Assembly (NCBI GenBank): GCA_039654915.1
Contig: CM077599.1
Coordinates: forward strand, 82,614,001 to 82,678,000
Origin: Aquilaria yunnanensis
Lineage: Eukaryota > Streptophyta > Magnoliopsida > Malvales > Thymelaeaceae
Reading direction: 5' to 3'
Length of the DNA: 64,000 bases
Shown: positions 46,273 through 57,332 of the stretch, piece after piece
How the letters are laid out: every line of letters begins with the position of its first letter
Numbering within the stretch: the first letter of the stretch is position 1
Translations under genes and position numbers: made by a program
The notes under the pieces: model-generated
Database searches by the model: none
What the model was told of the DNA's origin: nothing
What the model saw: the letters and a program-made list of their open reading frames with translations, nothing else

Positions 46273-49034
46273 CGGCTGGCGGACGATGACAATGACAGAA
46301 ATCGAACAAAGGCCACGGCAGCCATTGCTTGGAAACCCGGTTTGATCCGGCCGGCGGGAACTGGGAAACTACAGATTCGCCCAGTAGTTTTGGAACTTAC
46401 AATTTTAACCCTATTTTGATAGTATAAAAAACACCATTGGTCCTAAACCTTTAATTTATGTTACAAATCGGTTCCCAACCTTCATTTCACTGCAAATTGA
46501 CCCTAAACCTTTATAATTCATTACATGTTGGTTTCTAACCCTAAGCAAGCATAGAAACTCGATTTACAAGGACGAAAAACTGAGAGTTTAAATTTTTCAT
46601 TAATTGTTAGAAATTATGACACTATTAGTTGTGTTGCCCGTTAAAAACATGGGCCGGTCTTCTTGTTTATTGTAAGATGTTGTGTTAGGTATTGTTTGTT
46701 TAAGCTCCTTTTTTCTATTAGTTGTAATATTTGCTATTCCATTTGATATGGGTGTTGAAAGAAAATATTAAGAAAAAAATTGGGGATGTCAAGACATGAG
46801 GTTAAGAAAAAAAAAAAGATATGAGTGCATGATAAGTAGTAAAATATATTAAGGCAGAATCTATTACTTTATTCCCGGTGATTGTATATATATTCACCCC
46901 CATTGTTGTTGAAATTTTTTTTATCGGGCTTCATTGTAACCGAACATCTTTTCCAGCTAAATTTTATTGAATTGAGAAACACAAAACTTTCATTTTCATC
47001 TAGGTTAGTTATAATGGAAAATGGGTAGTAGTTTTCAAATAGGGAAAGACAATTTATACAATATGATGTTGAACAATTTAATTATAGGAATAAATAGAAG
47101 TTATGATTGTTTTAAAAGCATTATATGGAGTTACATAGTTTGAATGTAAAAGTAGATGTGAGAAAATGGTAGGAATTAAGTAAGATCTCATGGAGTCGGT
47201 TAGAAAACTGTGGAGGATAAAAATATTAGGGCAACAAAATAATCCCGGTGACCTTAACATGTATAAAGTATACGTGCCCAAAGATAAAATCTTGTAAATT
47301 AGCAACAATCAATATCATGAATTTATTAGCATTAAAATCATTCAAAAATGGAACATTAGTATTTTTAAATAATATTTACAATAATTAAAATAGGATTTAT
47401 TGTTAACCAAATGGTGTTAATAAGAGGTATTTAAAAAATAAGAATTAAGATGTAATGACTTGAGTTGAGTTTGTAAAAGATAAAAGATTGTAGAATCTCT
47501 ATCAAATAGATGGAGTCAAACTAAAAATTAACTCCAAATTTTCAATATGTACATGTACCTGCAAACTTTAAAAATATTGCAATGGAAAATGAAAATGGTC
47601 CAGAGACTTAAGGGTCAAGGCTGGGTTCGGTGAGATTCAATTTTATTTAGCTATAGATTTTAAAAATTTGGACCACTCCGCATCATATACAATTTTATTA
47701 ATTATGAGAGCAAACTAAAATTTATGGGTGAGAGTAATTTTACCACTAAATTTTAGGTTATTAGACCTTAACATCCCTTATATTTCTCTGGCCTTTTAAC
47801 CATTAGGCCTAAGTGCTTGGGATAATCTTACTAAGTTTTGATTGTTAGGAATCACAATGTATTGTTGGGGGAAAAAAAGGCATAGCTAAAGGTCTAATTA
47901 ATATTGTGCCCCAATTAATGTGAAGGAGCAGAGACTGAGAGTCTCTGAGGCAGGCAATTACTCCATTAAGTACTAGCAAAACAGAACCACTCCTGTTTGT
48001 CTCAGAAAGATTCTAGGGCTCACAGGTACGCAAATGGACCAGTCTCACCAATCCACCTCCAGGATAGGCTACCTCATTGAAGCTTCACTGTCTCGTATTT
48101 AATGTCTTTATCAAAGTAATTAACAAAGTTGTTATATATATATATATGTGTGTGTGTGTAAGCTAGATCTGTTTTTACTTGCACAAAATTACCATGAAAT
48201 ATTAGAACTCAAATGAACTAGCAAGGAATAATAGTGTCATTTAAGGAACAGGTACATACAAGTAAGTGGGTATTACGAATTGGTATAATGTAGGAGGGAC
48301 ATGAAAAGGAAGGATGCTGAGAAATTTGATGTTGAGTTGGCTAGCTGTGTGTGTTGCGGGCATTAATTAGATAGGTAGGGAAACATGCCTTGAACCATAA
48401 GTCCATGTGAGAAGTAAGAACATGGGTTTGTGTCAGTAACCAACAACTGCAGCCAGCAACCAACCATGAAACACAAGGCCATGCTCGTTTGTGACCCCGT
48501 AATAATTCCTATGGACCGACCATCATAGGTTTTTACATTATGATATTTCTTGGGTCCATTTTTTTTATTTAATTTTTTGATACTATATCCTTTATCCTTT
48601 AATTAGTTTTAACATCCCTAGTTTATTAATTACTAACCTCTTTCTCCCAGTTTCTTTGTATCATTTCAATTTTTTTTTACATAAATTTATTTATATTGAC
48701 ATTTTCTAAAATTGTTTTAAATAATTTATATTTAGAAGACTTATAGTTTTTAATTATAGTTTCTAAAAAAATTAACAAACATTAACATAAAAATAGGTGA
48801 AATTTAAGTGAAAAAATTAAAATGGTGCAAACAACTTGAAATGGAGGCAGTATTATGTAGAATTCTGGGTCCATTTAGGGCATTTCCTTATTATTATTAT
48901 TTTTTAATAATCAGAAGAATAAAAGAGAGCTGGGTAAAAAATGAGTCTGCAAAGTTATGGGTTGGAGTGACACGCTCCCAAGATACGATTACCACCGAGT
49001 AGCGATTGAAGTTTTTCATTCGATGTAAAATATC
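46273..49034. other. AT-rich intergenic DNA; no gene seen
   Basis: 46.43-46.56 kb has short repeated CCTAAACCTTTA(T)AATT motifs. A (TA)n-(TG)n microsatellite lies at ~48132-48160. The stretch 47.93-48.53 kb is less AT-rich but shows no coding or RNA signature I recognise. Confidence 0.45.
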
Positions 49035-49250
49035 TTAAGTGAAACTTACCAAAATGGGAATGAGAGGAATCGATCCATGAATGGTAGCAAGGACCTGATT
49101 GCAATATGAAAGAATGGTAATATCATGATGACATAATCGGATAGCTGTTGAAAGAGCCCCATTTAAAGCAGCCAACTCAATTTGCAAGGTTGAACAACAA
49201 GCTTGGAGAAGAAACCCATCCTTTAACTTTGGAGGTCCAGAAACTTTCAT
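49035..49250 (-). pseudogene. Possible RNase H-like fragment of a non-LTR retrotransposon
   Basis: The minus-strand frame contains LQIELAALNGALSTAIRLCH followed by DITILSYCNQVLATIHG, resembling the AE..AL..GL..A...... ..ESDC..V pattern of plant RNase H-like domains (RVT_3). Isolated and short; the assignment is tentative. Confidence 0.3.
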
Positions 49251-49453
49251 TCAAACTCATGCAGCAACACCCAAGCCGGAGCTCTGAAACTTTGGAGGCA
49301 CAATCACCCAAACCCAAGGCGTTGTAAATGGACAAACCTCAATTTGTTTGGAAAAGCTCTCCACTTCAATATCCGAATGTAACTTAAAGGCTTTTAGTCT
49401 TCATAATCATATACCTAGATTTGGGAGGAGAATACCCTGGTGAAAAAAATTAT

Positions 49454-49692
49454 ACTCCCTCATTTCTTATTAGTTGGCCTTTTTAATTTTTTTGACTAAA
49501 GTTTGACTTGAATATGCTTATATTAATATCTATTGAAAAAAAATATTAAAATGATATTTAGAAACTATAACCTTTAAAGTTTCATTTTCATATAAAAATT
49601 TCATATTTTTATAATAAATTTTGAAAAAAAATAAAATCATAAATTAATTACCATGAATAGTAAAGAGGACAACTTTTGTGAGTCAGATGGAG
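49454..49692. mobile_element. Stowaway-type MITE, 239 bp, TSD TA
   Basis: Starts CTCCCTCATTTCTTATTAGT and ends with a partial inverse (GTGAGTCAGATGGAG). TA on both sides. The outer ~25 bp pair as inverted repeats (GTTGGCC/GGACAAC). No coding content. Confidence 0.82.
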
Positions 49693-49694
49693 TA

Positions 49695-50421
49695 TATATT
49701 TCTTTTGTTCAAATCTATCATAAAGTGTTAAAACTTAAGATATTCTATAGAACAAAGGTTCTTATAACTTTTTCCTCTGGGAAGCCCTAGCCACCATTCA
49801 TCAAAAAATTTCATCACTTTCATCCTCTTTTCACTGCATCACTCATTAGGTTTGGATATTAATCTAGATCTAATAGTTGATTTATTACTGTTATATGTTT
49901 CAACCATTTAATCCTTATCATCCCTTTCACCTTTTTTTTTTCCTGTTTATTCTTCCTTTTCCATAGAGTTTTCCTTCATCGTTATTAACAAGACCATCAT
50001 CTAATTCATTAGATACTTTATAGTAGATAGATCCGAGTGGTCCATTATGGTGTTGGTTGTTATATAGGCAATGAACTTTGGCATCAGTTTCAACTTCATT
50101 TAATAAATTGTTATTTGTGTCACTTGTGATTAGGCGGGAAGCCAAAAAAAATTGAAACATAGTTGGTGAGGCATTTTATGAATAATGGATTTGATGATAA
50201 TATATTTTTTTATTTCTTTGATCCATTATTCAAGTTATATGCTTTTTTTTATTAGTTTAATCATGTGTTGATATATGTTAGTACAATCGTGTGTTGGTTT
50301 GTTTTTTTGATTTATTTTGCTTGGTTTGTCTTTATCAATCTGTACTTTTTTATACCAGATATGCTTGAAATATTTAAATGAGTTTATTCATGTTATAGTA
50401 TCTTGAGGACTAAAAAACGTA
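49695..50421. other. AT-rich spacer; no gene seen
   Basis: Open frames are short and unrecognised. Confidence 0.45.
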
Positions 50422-50424
50422 CAC

Positions 50425-51377
50425 CACTACAAGAGGGGAGAGATTGAGCGACTGAAACTAGCGACTAAATTTTAGTTGCTAGTTAGTTCAGTCGCTAGCT
50501 TGTGGGCCATGGAAATTATTGCAACTGACTAGTAACTAAAATATTTAGTTGCTAGTTTTAGTCGCTAGTCAATTGCACATTTTATAATATTTTTTAAAAT
50601 CAATCGCTATTTAGTTACTAGGTTGCTTCAGTTGCTAAATCAAATTAAAACCTTCAGCTTCGGCCTTTCATTCCCCATTTCTTCTTCTTCTTTCTCCTTC
50701 TTCCTTCCATGTTTCTTTCATTGTTTCTCTTTCTTCCTTCTCCGTTTCTCTCATTGTTTTAGTCAACCTCCAGTTGCCACCGCTATGTTCTGTCTGTGTC
50801 TCCGAGAGTTGCTACCACCCCCGCCGCTAGAGCCCTGCTGCCCGGTTGTCCTGAAAGCGCCACCGTCGAGAGAATCAAAGATGTGATTGATCTTAATGTG
50901 GTTAATAAAGTAGTTATACAACGAGATCGTACTATTTTTTAGTAGTTGAGACCATGAGTAAAGTTGAAAATTCAAACGATGACGAAGCTGAAGATGTTTT
51001 GGTTGTAATAATAATTTTGGTTGTAATAATATATTTATATTTATATATATACTTAAAATATACATAATGTTATATAAAATATATCATTAATTCAAAAATT
51101 AGAACTTAAACTTGAATTTAGTCTAATAATTAATGATTGCAATGATAAGCTTAGTAATTGAATTTAAAAATGGCTAGTGACTAAATTCAATGTATTAACG
51201 ACTAAACTTTTAGTTGCTATTTTAATAAAGTTCAAAATTCTAGTGGCTGACGTATTTAGTCGTTAGTTGTTAGCAACTAATGATTTTACTACTGAACGAT
51301 TCAGTTGCTAGTTAGTTGCAGTTAGCAACTGACAGCAACCGTTTCTTCAATCGCCAATATGCTTTTCTCTTATAGTG
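50425..51377. mobile_element. Non-autonomous CACTA element, 953 bp
   Basis: Left end CACTACAAGAGGGGAGAG (50425), right end the inverse of CACTATAAGAGAAAAG (ending 51377). Subterminal regions carry many copies of TAGTTGCTAGTT / CTAGCGACTAAA in both orientations. Flanking 3-mers (CAC, TCA) do not match. The interior is pyrimidine-rich (CTTCTTC runs) and has an open frame of low complexity that I do not regard as a gene. Confidence 0.8.
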
Positions 51378-51538
51378 TCAATAATTGAGCCAAGCATCTC
51401 TGTTCTTTAATACTATATTTTTATAAACATTGCATGCCTTACAGTTTGTAAAAATGACCTTTTACTTGAAAAAGAAATTCCATGAAATATTCAACTGTAA
51501 CTTATATCTTTATATGTCAACTTTAAAAAAAATCTAGA

Positions 51539-52341
51539 GAAAATTATAGAAATTTCTTGTGGTTTAGCCTAATTTATACTTTACCTAGCTAGTTTTAGAA
51601 ACCTACATTTCACTTTATATTTCCTTTACACTGCCCGACAACAACTTCTGAAACCATAATTTAAACTATCTAGTAACTATGTTCAAGTAATTTTAAAATT
51701 TTTGATATTTTTTTGTAGTTAATTGACATTTAGAAAAATAATGATTTTATTTACAAAAAGAAAAACACATTTGTAGAGAAGATAAATTGATAATTTGAAA
51801 TGTCTATTAAATATAGAGAAATGCAGGAGATATTGAAATTACAAGTAGATAAGTGTCACAAAATTTAAATTATACACCCAGTTCGTTTTAACTGAAATCA
51901 ATTGACTTCAAAATGATTTTTTTTATTCTTACGTATTTTTTACCCGAAACTAATTTTAATTAAAAGTGAATATTATGTAGTTACAGTAATCTATTAAAAA
52001 TACAATTTTTGTAATCTTATTAAATTTTTATGAATTTTTCTAGTTTAAGATATTAAAAAAGAAAAATTCATAAAAATTTAACAATATCATGAAAATTTAT
52101 TTTTAAATGGATTATTGCATCTACATAACATTAGATTTCAAATGAAATTGGTTTCAAGTAAAAAAGATATATAAAAATAAAAATAAGTCAATTGACTTAA
52201 GTTAAAATAAATTGGCCGTAGGATTTCAGAAGTTATTGTCAGGTAGTATAAAAGAAATAAAGACAAAGTGTAAGCTTGCAAAAAAACAAATGAGGTAAAC
52301 TGTAAGTTAGGCTAAACCATATAGGGTTATTGTAAGTTTTC
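51539..52341. mobile_element. Mutator-like MITE, ~800 bp, with a nested palindromic MITE
   Basis: The outer ~90 bp at each end are degenerate inverted repeats sharing TGGTTTAGCCTAA, CTTTACCT and CCTACATTTCACTTT-type blocks; it is a relative of 33317-33770. The interior at 51878-52215 is a fourth copy of the ~340-bp palindromic MITE family (left half GTTTTAACTGAAATCAATTG). Confidence 0.7.
51878..52215. mobile_element. Palindromic AT-rich MITE, nested copy, ~338 bp
   Basis: Left GACTTCAAAATGATTTTTTT and right AAAAATAAGTCAATTGACTT halves are inverted. Contains the family's GGATTATTGCATCTACATAA motif near the right half. Same family as 32697-33042. Confidence 0.68.
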
Positions 52342-52902
52342 TTACAATCTAATATTCATAAATGTAATGATAAAATAAAATTTTTTAATAAATAGGATAT
52401 TTATGTAAATAGTAAATCAAAATAAAATAATGAATATTGAGTATATTTTAACGTAACAAAGTGAAATTTGACAATAAAATTTGAAGCAATAAAATTTGAC
52501 TACTACTATTATTCACAATACTGAATCTTAAGAATCAAAACTTTAGGCTCAAACATTTCTCTAATTTGGAACTATTCTGCATATTTCTACTAAATTAAAG
52601 AGTAACTTCTCAATAACATATTTTCTTCCATATTTATATTATCAATTAAACAATTTATTCACATATTTTATGCATCCAACTATTCCACAGATTGTTTTAG
52701 AAACATTGATTTAGTACTTAAAATCTATTTTTTTTAATCTTGTGCTCGTACGCACACATTAAAATACATATATGCATGTTTGAAATGTATCCAAATATTA
52801 TCCCCTTCATTAAAAAATAAAAGAAGAAAATTTAATTATCTAATTTAATAAAACTCAAAAATATTATGCTACAATATTACTAGGGTAAAATGCACCCATG
52901 GT
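52342..52902. other. AT-rich spacer; no gene seen
   Basis: Nothing recognised on either strand. Confidence 0.45.
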
Positions 52903-52907
52903 CTTTA

Positions 52908-54739
52908 TGTTAGAAAAAATAAAATAAAATGGACTAGATAAGAGTTTGTAAGGGATACACATAGAGAGGGAATACTTTAACTCGGATATCAGCCACTAAT
53001 CAATTCCACTCAACACAACTCTATTCCCTCTATGAGAAAGATATTTCCTCTTGTTTCCTTTTATAGAACTGAACAATAATAATATATTTATATAGATCCT
53101 AGAACATGAATCTAGACTTCATAATTAACTCCTTAAACATCTTCTTAAAAGTCACTTCACAACTAACTAAAAGACACATAACTTATGAAGAGTCACTCAT
53201 GCATCTAAAATTCACAACCTTTAACTTATCAAATGCAATGAACAATATGGATAAATGCTAAATACAATTAATGAACCAAGTGCAATTTCATGAATCCAGT
53301 TTAATTTCCAAAACCCCCTCTTAAACTTGATTTCTATTGACTCTTAATTGAAGCACACATAATCTTATAGAATCATCACCCTTTACCGCTTAGTCAAAAT
53401 TACTCTATCACGCTTTCACCATCGTTCACTTGCATCTCCGATGCATCTAAGTCTTGAGAAACTTGTTTAAAATCATTCGACAATTTGTTATGTGCCTATC
53501 TAAGATCCTTTAGATAGCTTTGAGCATAATATAAATCTCTTGTATTCACGTCTTTAACAACAATATTGTAAACAACTTTTAGATGATGAATCACTAGCCA
53601 AAACTAACATGGAATGTCTTATGGATGAATCATTGGAATAGGTTGATTGGGCGTAACCAAAGAAAAAAAAAATGAGAAAATAGGCCTTAATAGTCATTTA
53701 ACTTTCGGATACCATAGCTTTTCTGTAGTTATTAGAATGATTATTATAATATGTTATTTTGAAAGAAATTTCACACTCTACTGGCATTATTGGTGTTTTG
53801 CCCTTCATAACCATATTTGGTGGGTAAAAATCCATCATTTTGAAAGGTATCTGGACATCCAAAGTTTGTATTGTTTTAGACTCTAGTTATTTTTTATTTC
53901 TTTATTTATTTCGGGTTAGGGTTACTTTGTAGGCCTATAAATTGGCCCTTTTACATTATTATTATTATTATTCATTCTATCAATAATATTAAAGTATTCC
54001 AATTACTTTAAAAATCTCTATAAGTGAATTCTCATTTACTTCTTTATTAAGCATGTTACTTGATTGAGTTTCGGTTTTCACTGCATAAAAAACTCAACAA
54101 GTTTTCTTTTATTTAAACCTAGAACAACTCTTAGAATGTATCTTACCAACACACTCTTTGCACCATGAACTTTTCTTTAGCCTTTCTGCCATTCTCTTTC
54201 TTCTGTGGTTTTTTCTTTTGCCTTTTACTTTGACTGGCACTATTACACCAACTTGGTTTTAATACCAACTGACTTTGACCATCAAGCTCTGATACCACTT
54301 AGTTGAAAAAAAAATTGGGCTGCATACTATTAGAAAGACACATTTAAAGGGTTGGTGGTAGAAAAAGTGCATAAAAAAAACATTTAAGAGTTGTTCTTGG
54401 ATATGGATTTCCGCCTCTGTTTCTTTTTACATAACTCAAACAATGATCACCTATTTTTATAGATCCTAGAACATGAATCTAGACTCCGTAATTATGTCCT
54501 TACATGCCTTTTTAAAAGCTACTCCACAAATAACTAAAAGAAGACTTACAGAGAGTCACTCACACATATCTAATAGGCACAATCCTTTTAACTTCCCAAA
54601 TACAATGAAAAATATGAATACATATTCTTTTATCATTCTAAAATGCATTATTTTAAAAAAAATTCACTTCTCCTTTTTTTAGATAAACAAAAAAAATTCA
54701 AAATATTTTTAATTCATTAATCAAGTTTAATTTTCAACA
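52908..54739 (-). mobile_element. Non-autonomous LTR retrotransposon, 1.8 kb
   Basis: Two related ends, 52908-53312 and 54300-54739, share ATAGATCCTAGAACATGAAT, CTAGACT and AACTAAAAGA blocks. On the minus strand the primer site TGGTATCAGAGC (complement 54286-54297, tRNA-iMet type) abuts the right LTR and a purine tract (AGAGGGGGT) abuts the left one. The 5-bp flanks CTTTA (52903-52907) and CTCTA (54740-54744) agree at four positions. The ~1-kb interior lacks Copia or Gypsy protein domains; a minus-strand run containing NKLSNDFKQVSQDLDASEMQ may be a gag relic. Confidence 0.78.
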
Positions 54740-54746
54740 CTCTAAT

Positions 54747-55599
54747 CACTACAAGGTGGATACAAAAGAAGCCACTGCCCATTCAGTCACTTTTAAGTAA
54801 AAAAAACACCATTATGGGTGACTAAAATAAAATGAAATGAATTGATTTAAAGAAAAAATTATGTATTTTTTTAAACAAATATTTAAAAGGGATATTAAGA
54901 GTAGCCCCAGTGTTGAGGTTTTTTACACTCTGGAGAAGTTAAAGGCAAAGCTAGAAAAGACAAAAATGGAGTTGAAGTGGGAGAGAGTTTAAGACTAAGA
55001 TCACCTTGACCACCATTAATGCAAAGCTTGACAAGAACATGTTAAAGCTGGCAACGATGAAAGCGGTGGTGATGAGGACAGTGAGTTACAGGTGGGGAAG
55101 AAAGAGGAGTTAGTGAGTGAAAAAACAAAGAGGGAGGAGTTGATGAAGAGGATGAAAGAGTAACTAGACATTGGCTGAAAGTCTACGTATAAGTTGAGAA
55201 AATGAGGCATATTTTAGAGGGAGTAAGAAAGAGAAAAAGGTAGGGATGAAGAAGCAGCCTATAATTCTTTTTGTTGGAGATCTGCTCTTTTTTAGGATAA
55301 AGAATTCATCTAACACTGATCTTCTTTATGACAAATAAGAGAATGAAAAAGAAGAATTAGTTAAAGGCGGTGTTATTTCTTTGTAAGGGCAACTGAAAGA
55401 TGACTGAAGTTGAGATAACCACCGAAAAGTAACTAAATTTAAAATAATTGCTACTTAAAAGGTGATTGAAGGGCGACTAAAATCTTTAGTCTCTCTCCAA
55501 TCACTCATTAAGTGAACCCCATAAAACAATGACTAAATGGTAACCAAAGAAGGCTGACAACTGATTTTTAGTCATTTTTTTTGTATTTCTATTGTAGTA
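54747..55599. mobile_element. Non-autonomous CACTA element, 853 bp, TSD AAT
   Basis: Left end CACTACAAGGTGGATAC (54747); right end is the inverse of TACTACAATAGAAATAC (ending 55599), so the outermost base differs. Both sides carry AAT (54744-54746, 55600-55602). Subterminal AGTCAC/GTGACT and TTTAGTC motifs. Interior purine-rich with no recognised gene. It inserted within seven bases of the end of the LTR element at 52908-54739. Confidence 0.82.
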
Positions 55600-55602
55600 A
55601 AT

Positions 55603-55987
55603 GTTTCCTTGGCCTAGTATATGCGTAATCCTAAGAAACCAATATAAATGTAATTGAGTTTATGCTCGTATGTCTAAAGAATTGAATAAGAAACTTGGAT
55701 CACATATAGTGAAGATATAATAATGTTCATTGTTGATCAATATGGCGTTTTCATACTAAGCTGTATAAGTTTATATGAATGTATTTTTAATCATTTTTTT
55801 TTTCAAGATTTAGTTGTATGTATATATTGCTTATTACAATAAACACAAATTGAAATTGGCATAGGTTTTGTTTCGGGTTAGAGTATGGTACTGGGGTTAT
55901 GGGCATAAGTCCCTTTGTTTCTTGGGGTGCTTCATTCTTGTAAGCTTAAATTATTACTGGGCTTTTTGGATTTTGGGAAGTTTGCTT
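55603..55987. other. AT-rich spacer; no gene seen
   Basis: No recognised feature. Confidence 0.45.
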
Positions 55988-57332
55988 TGTTACAAAAAAT
56001 TCCCAATCACCCATGACACACAGTAAAATAAAAAATACGATCAAACATGTATAAATTAATTTAACGTAGTTTGGCTTTTAATTAGCCTACATCAATGGAA
56101 GAGAGGAATATCCACTTGACCAAAATATAGAGATTACAGTAAAGGTATGTCCTTAATGCTCATGCTAGCCTATGGATCCCTTACACATCACTGGTAACCT
56201 TAATATATTGTCTTCACATAATTACAAAATTTAAAACCCTAACATCTTGCCTCTTCATCACATTGATTTTTTTCCCATACTTAAAACCCTAACACAAGAA
56301 GCCTTTTTATAAGTCACACTCAAACTCAAACTACATTAAAATAGGAAAAACAAATCCTAAACAAATAGGAAAACTAAAACCAAATCCTAAATAAAATCAA
56401 AATCTTTAACCATTTTGAATTGAGCTAACAAACCCAACAATCTCCACCTAGACTCAAATTCTTTATTATCACGATCACAGATATGAACATCATGAACATG
56501 GCCAAAATATGAACACAACAAGGATTGCAAATGACTATGAACAACACGAACATAACTATGAATGACAAACACCACTAAGATATAAACAAAAATGAATGGA
56601 AAAGATCACGAACCGAACATCATGAGCATCAACACACACGAATAAAATCTTTAATCTTCAAATTTATACCAAGTCTTCGGTACCACACTGCAAAAACTAT
56701 CAAATATCCCAAGAACGATTCTCTAAGGCTCCACCAAATAATCCAAACACTCCATCATCCCAAGAATGCACCATAAGGTCCACCATGTTAGGTTTATGTC
56801 ATAAGCTCTGATACAATTTGTTGGGAAAAATTTCTCAATCACCCATCATGTACAGCAAAATAACAAACACGATCAAACATACACAAACGAATTTAATGTG
56901 GTTTTACTCTTAACGAGCCTACATCCATGGATGAGAGAAATTCACTTAAACAAAATATAAAAATTACGATAGAGGTATGTCTTTAGTGTTCATGCTGACC
57001 TATAGATTCCATACACACCACTGATAACCTGAATATCTTTGCCCTTACACAATTACAAGATATGAGAATTGTAAAAAGGCTTATTGTCCTTGCCCTCTCC
57101 AACCTTCACACCTCTCTTCCCCAGTGAAACCTTCACATCTTACCTCTTCATTATATTTGTTTTCTTTCATATTCAAAACCCTAACACAAGAACCATTTTT
57201 ATAAACCACATACAAGCTCAAACCACATCAAAATAGGAAAACGAAATTCTAAATATATAGAAAAATGAAAACCAAATTCTAAATAAAATCAAAATTCTCA
57301 ACTTTCTTAAATATGAGCCAGCAAACCCAACA
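55988..57332 (-). mobile_element. Small non-autonomous LTR retrotransposon (copy 2), both LTRs present
   Basis: LTRs 55988-56439 and 56819-57332 have TGTT...CCCAACA ends. The 379-bp interior is non-coding, with ATGAACATCATGAACAT-like runs. On the minus strand the primer site (complement 56805-56816, one change from tRNA-iMet type) lies two bases from the right LTR, and AGGTGGAGAT next to the left LTR is the purine tract. Same family as 12454-13542. LTR divergence by eye is substantial, so insertion is not recent. No target duplication recognised. Confidence 0.87.

Noticed and set aside
50623..50886. Plus-strand 87-codon frame ending in a Pro-rich stretch
   Set aside because: Lies inside a small CACTA element in a CTT-rich tract; no family resemblance.
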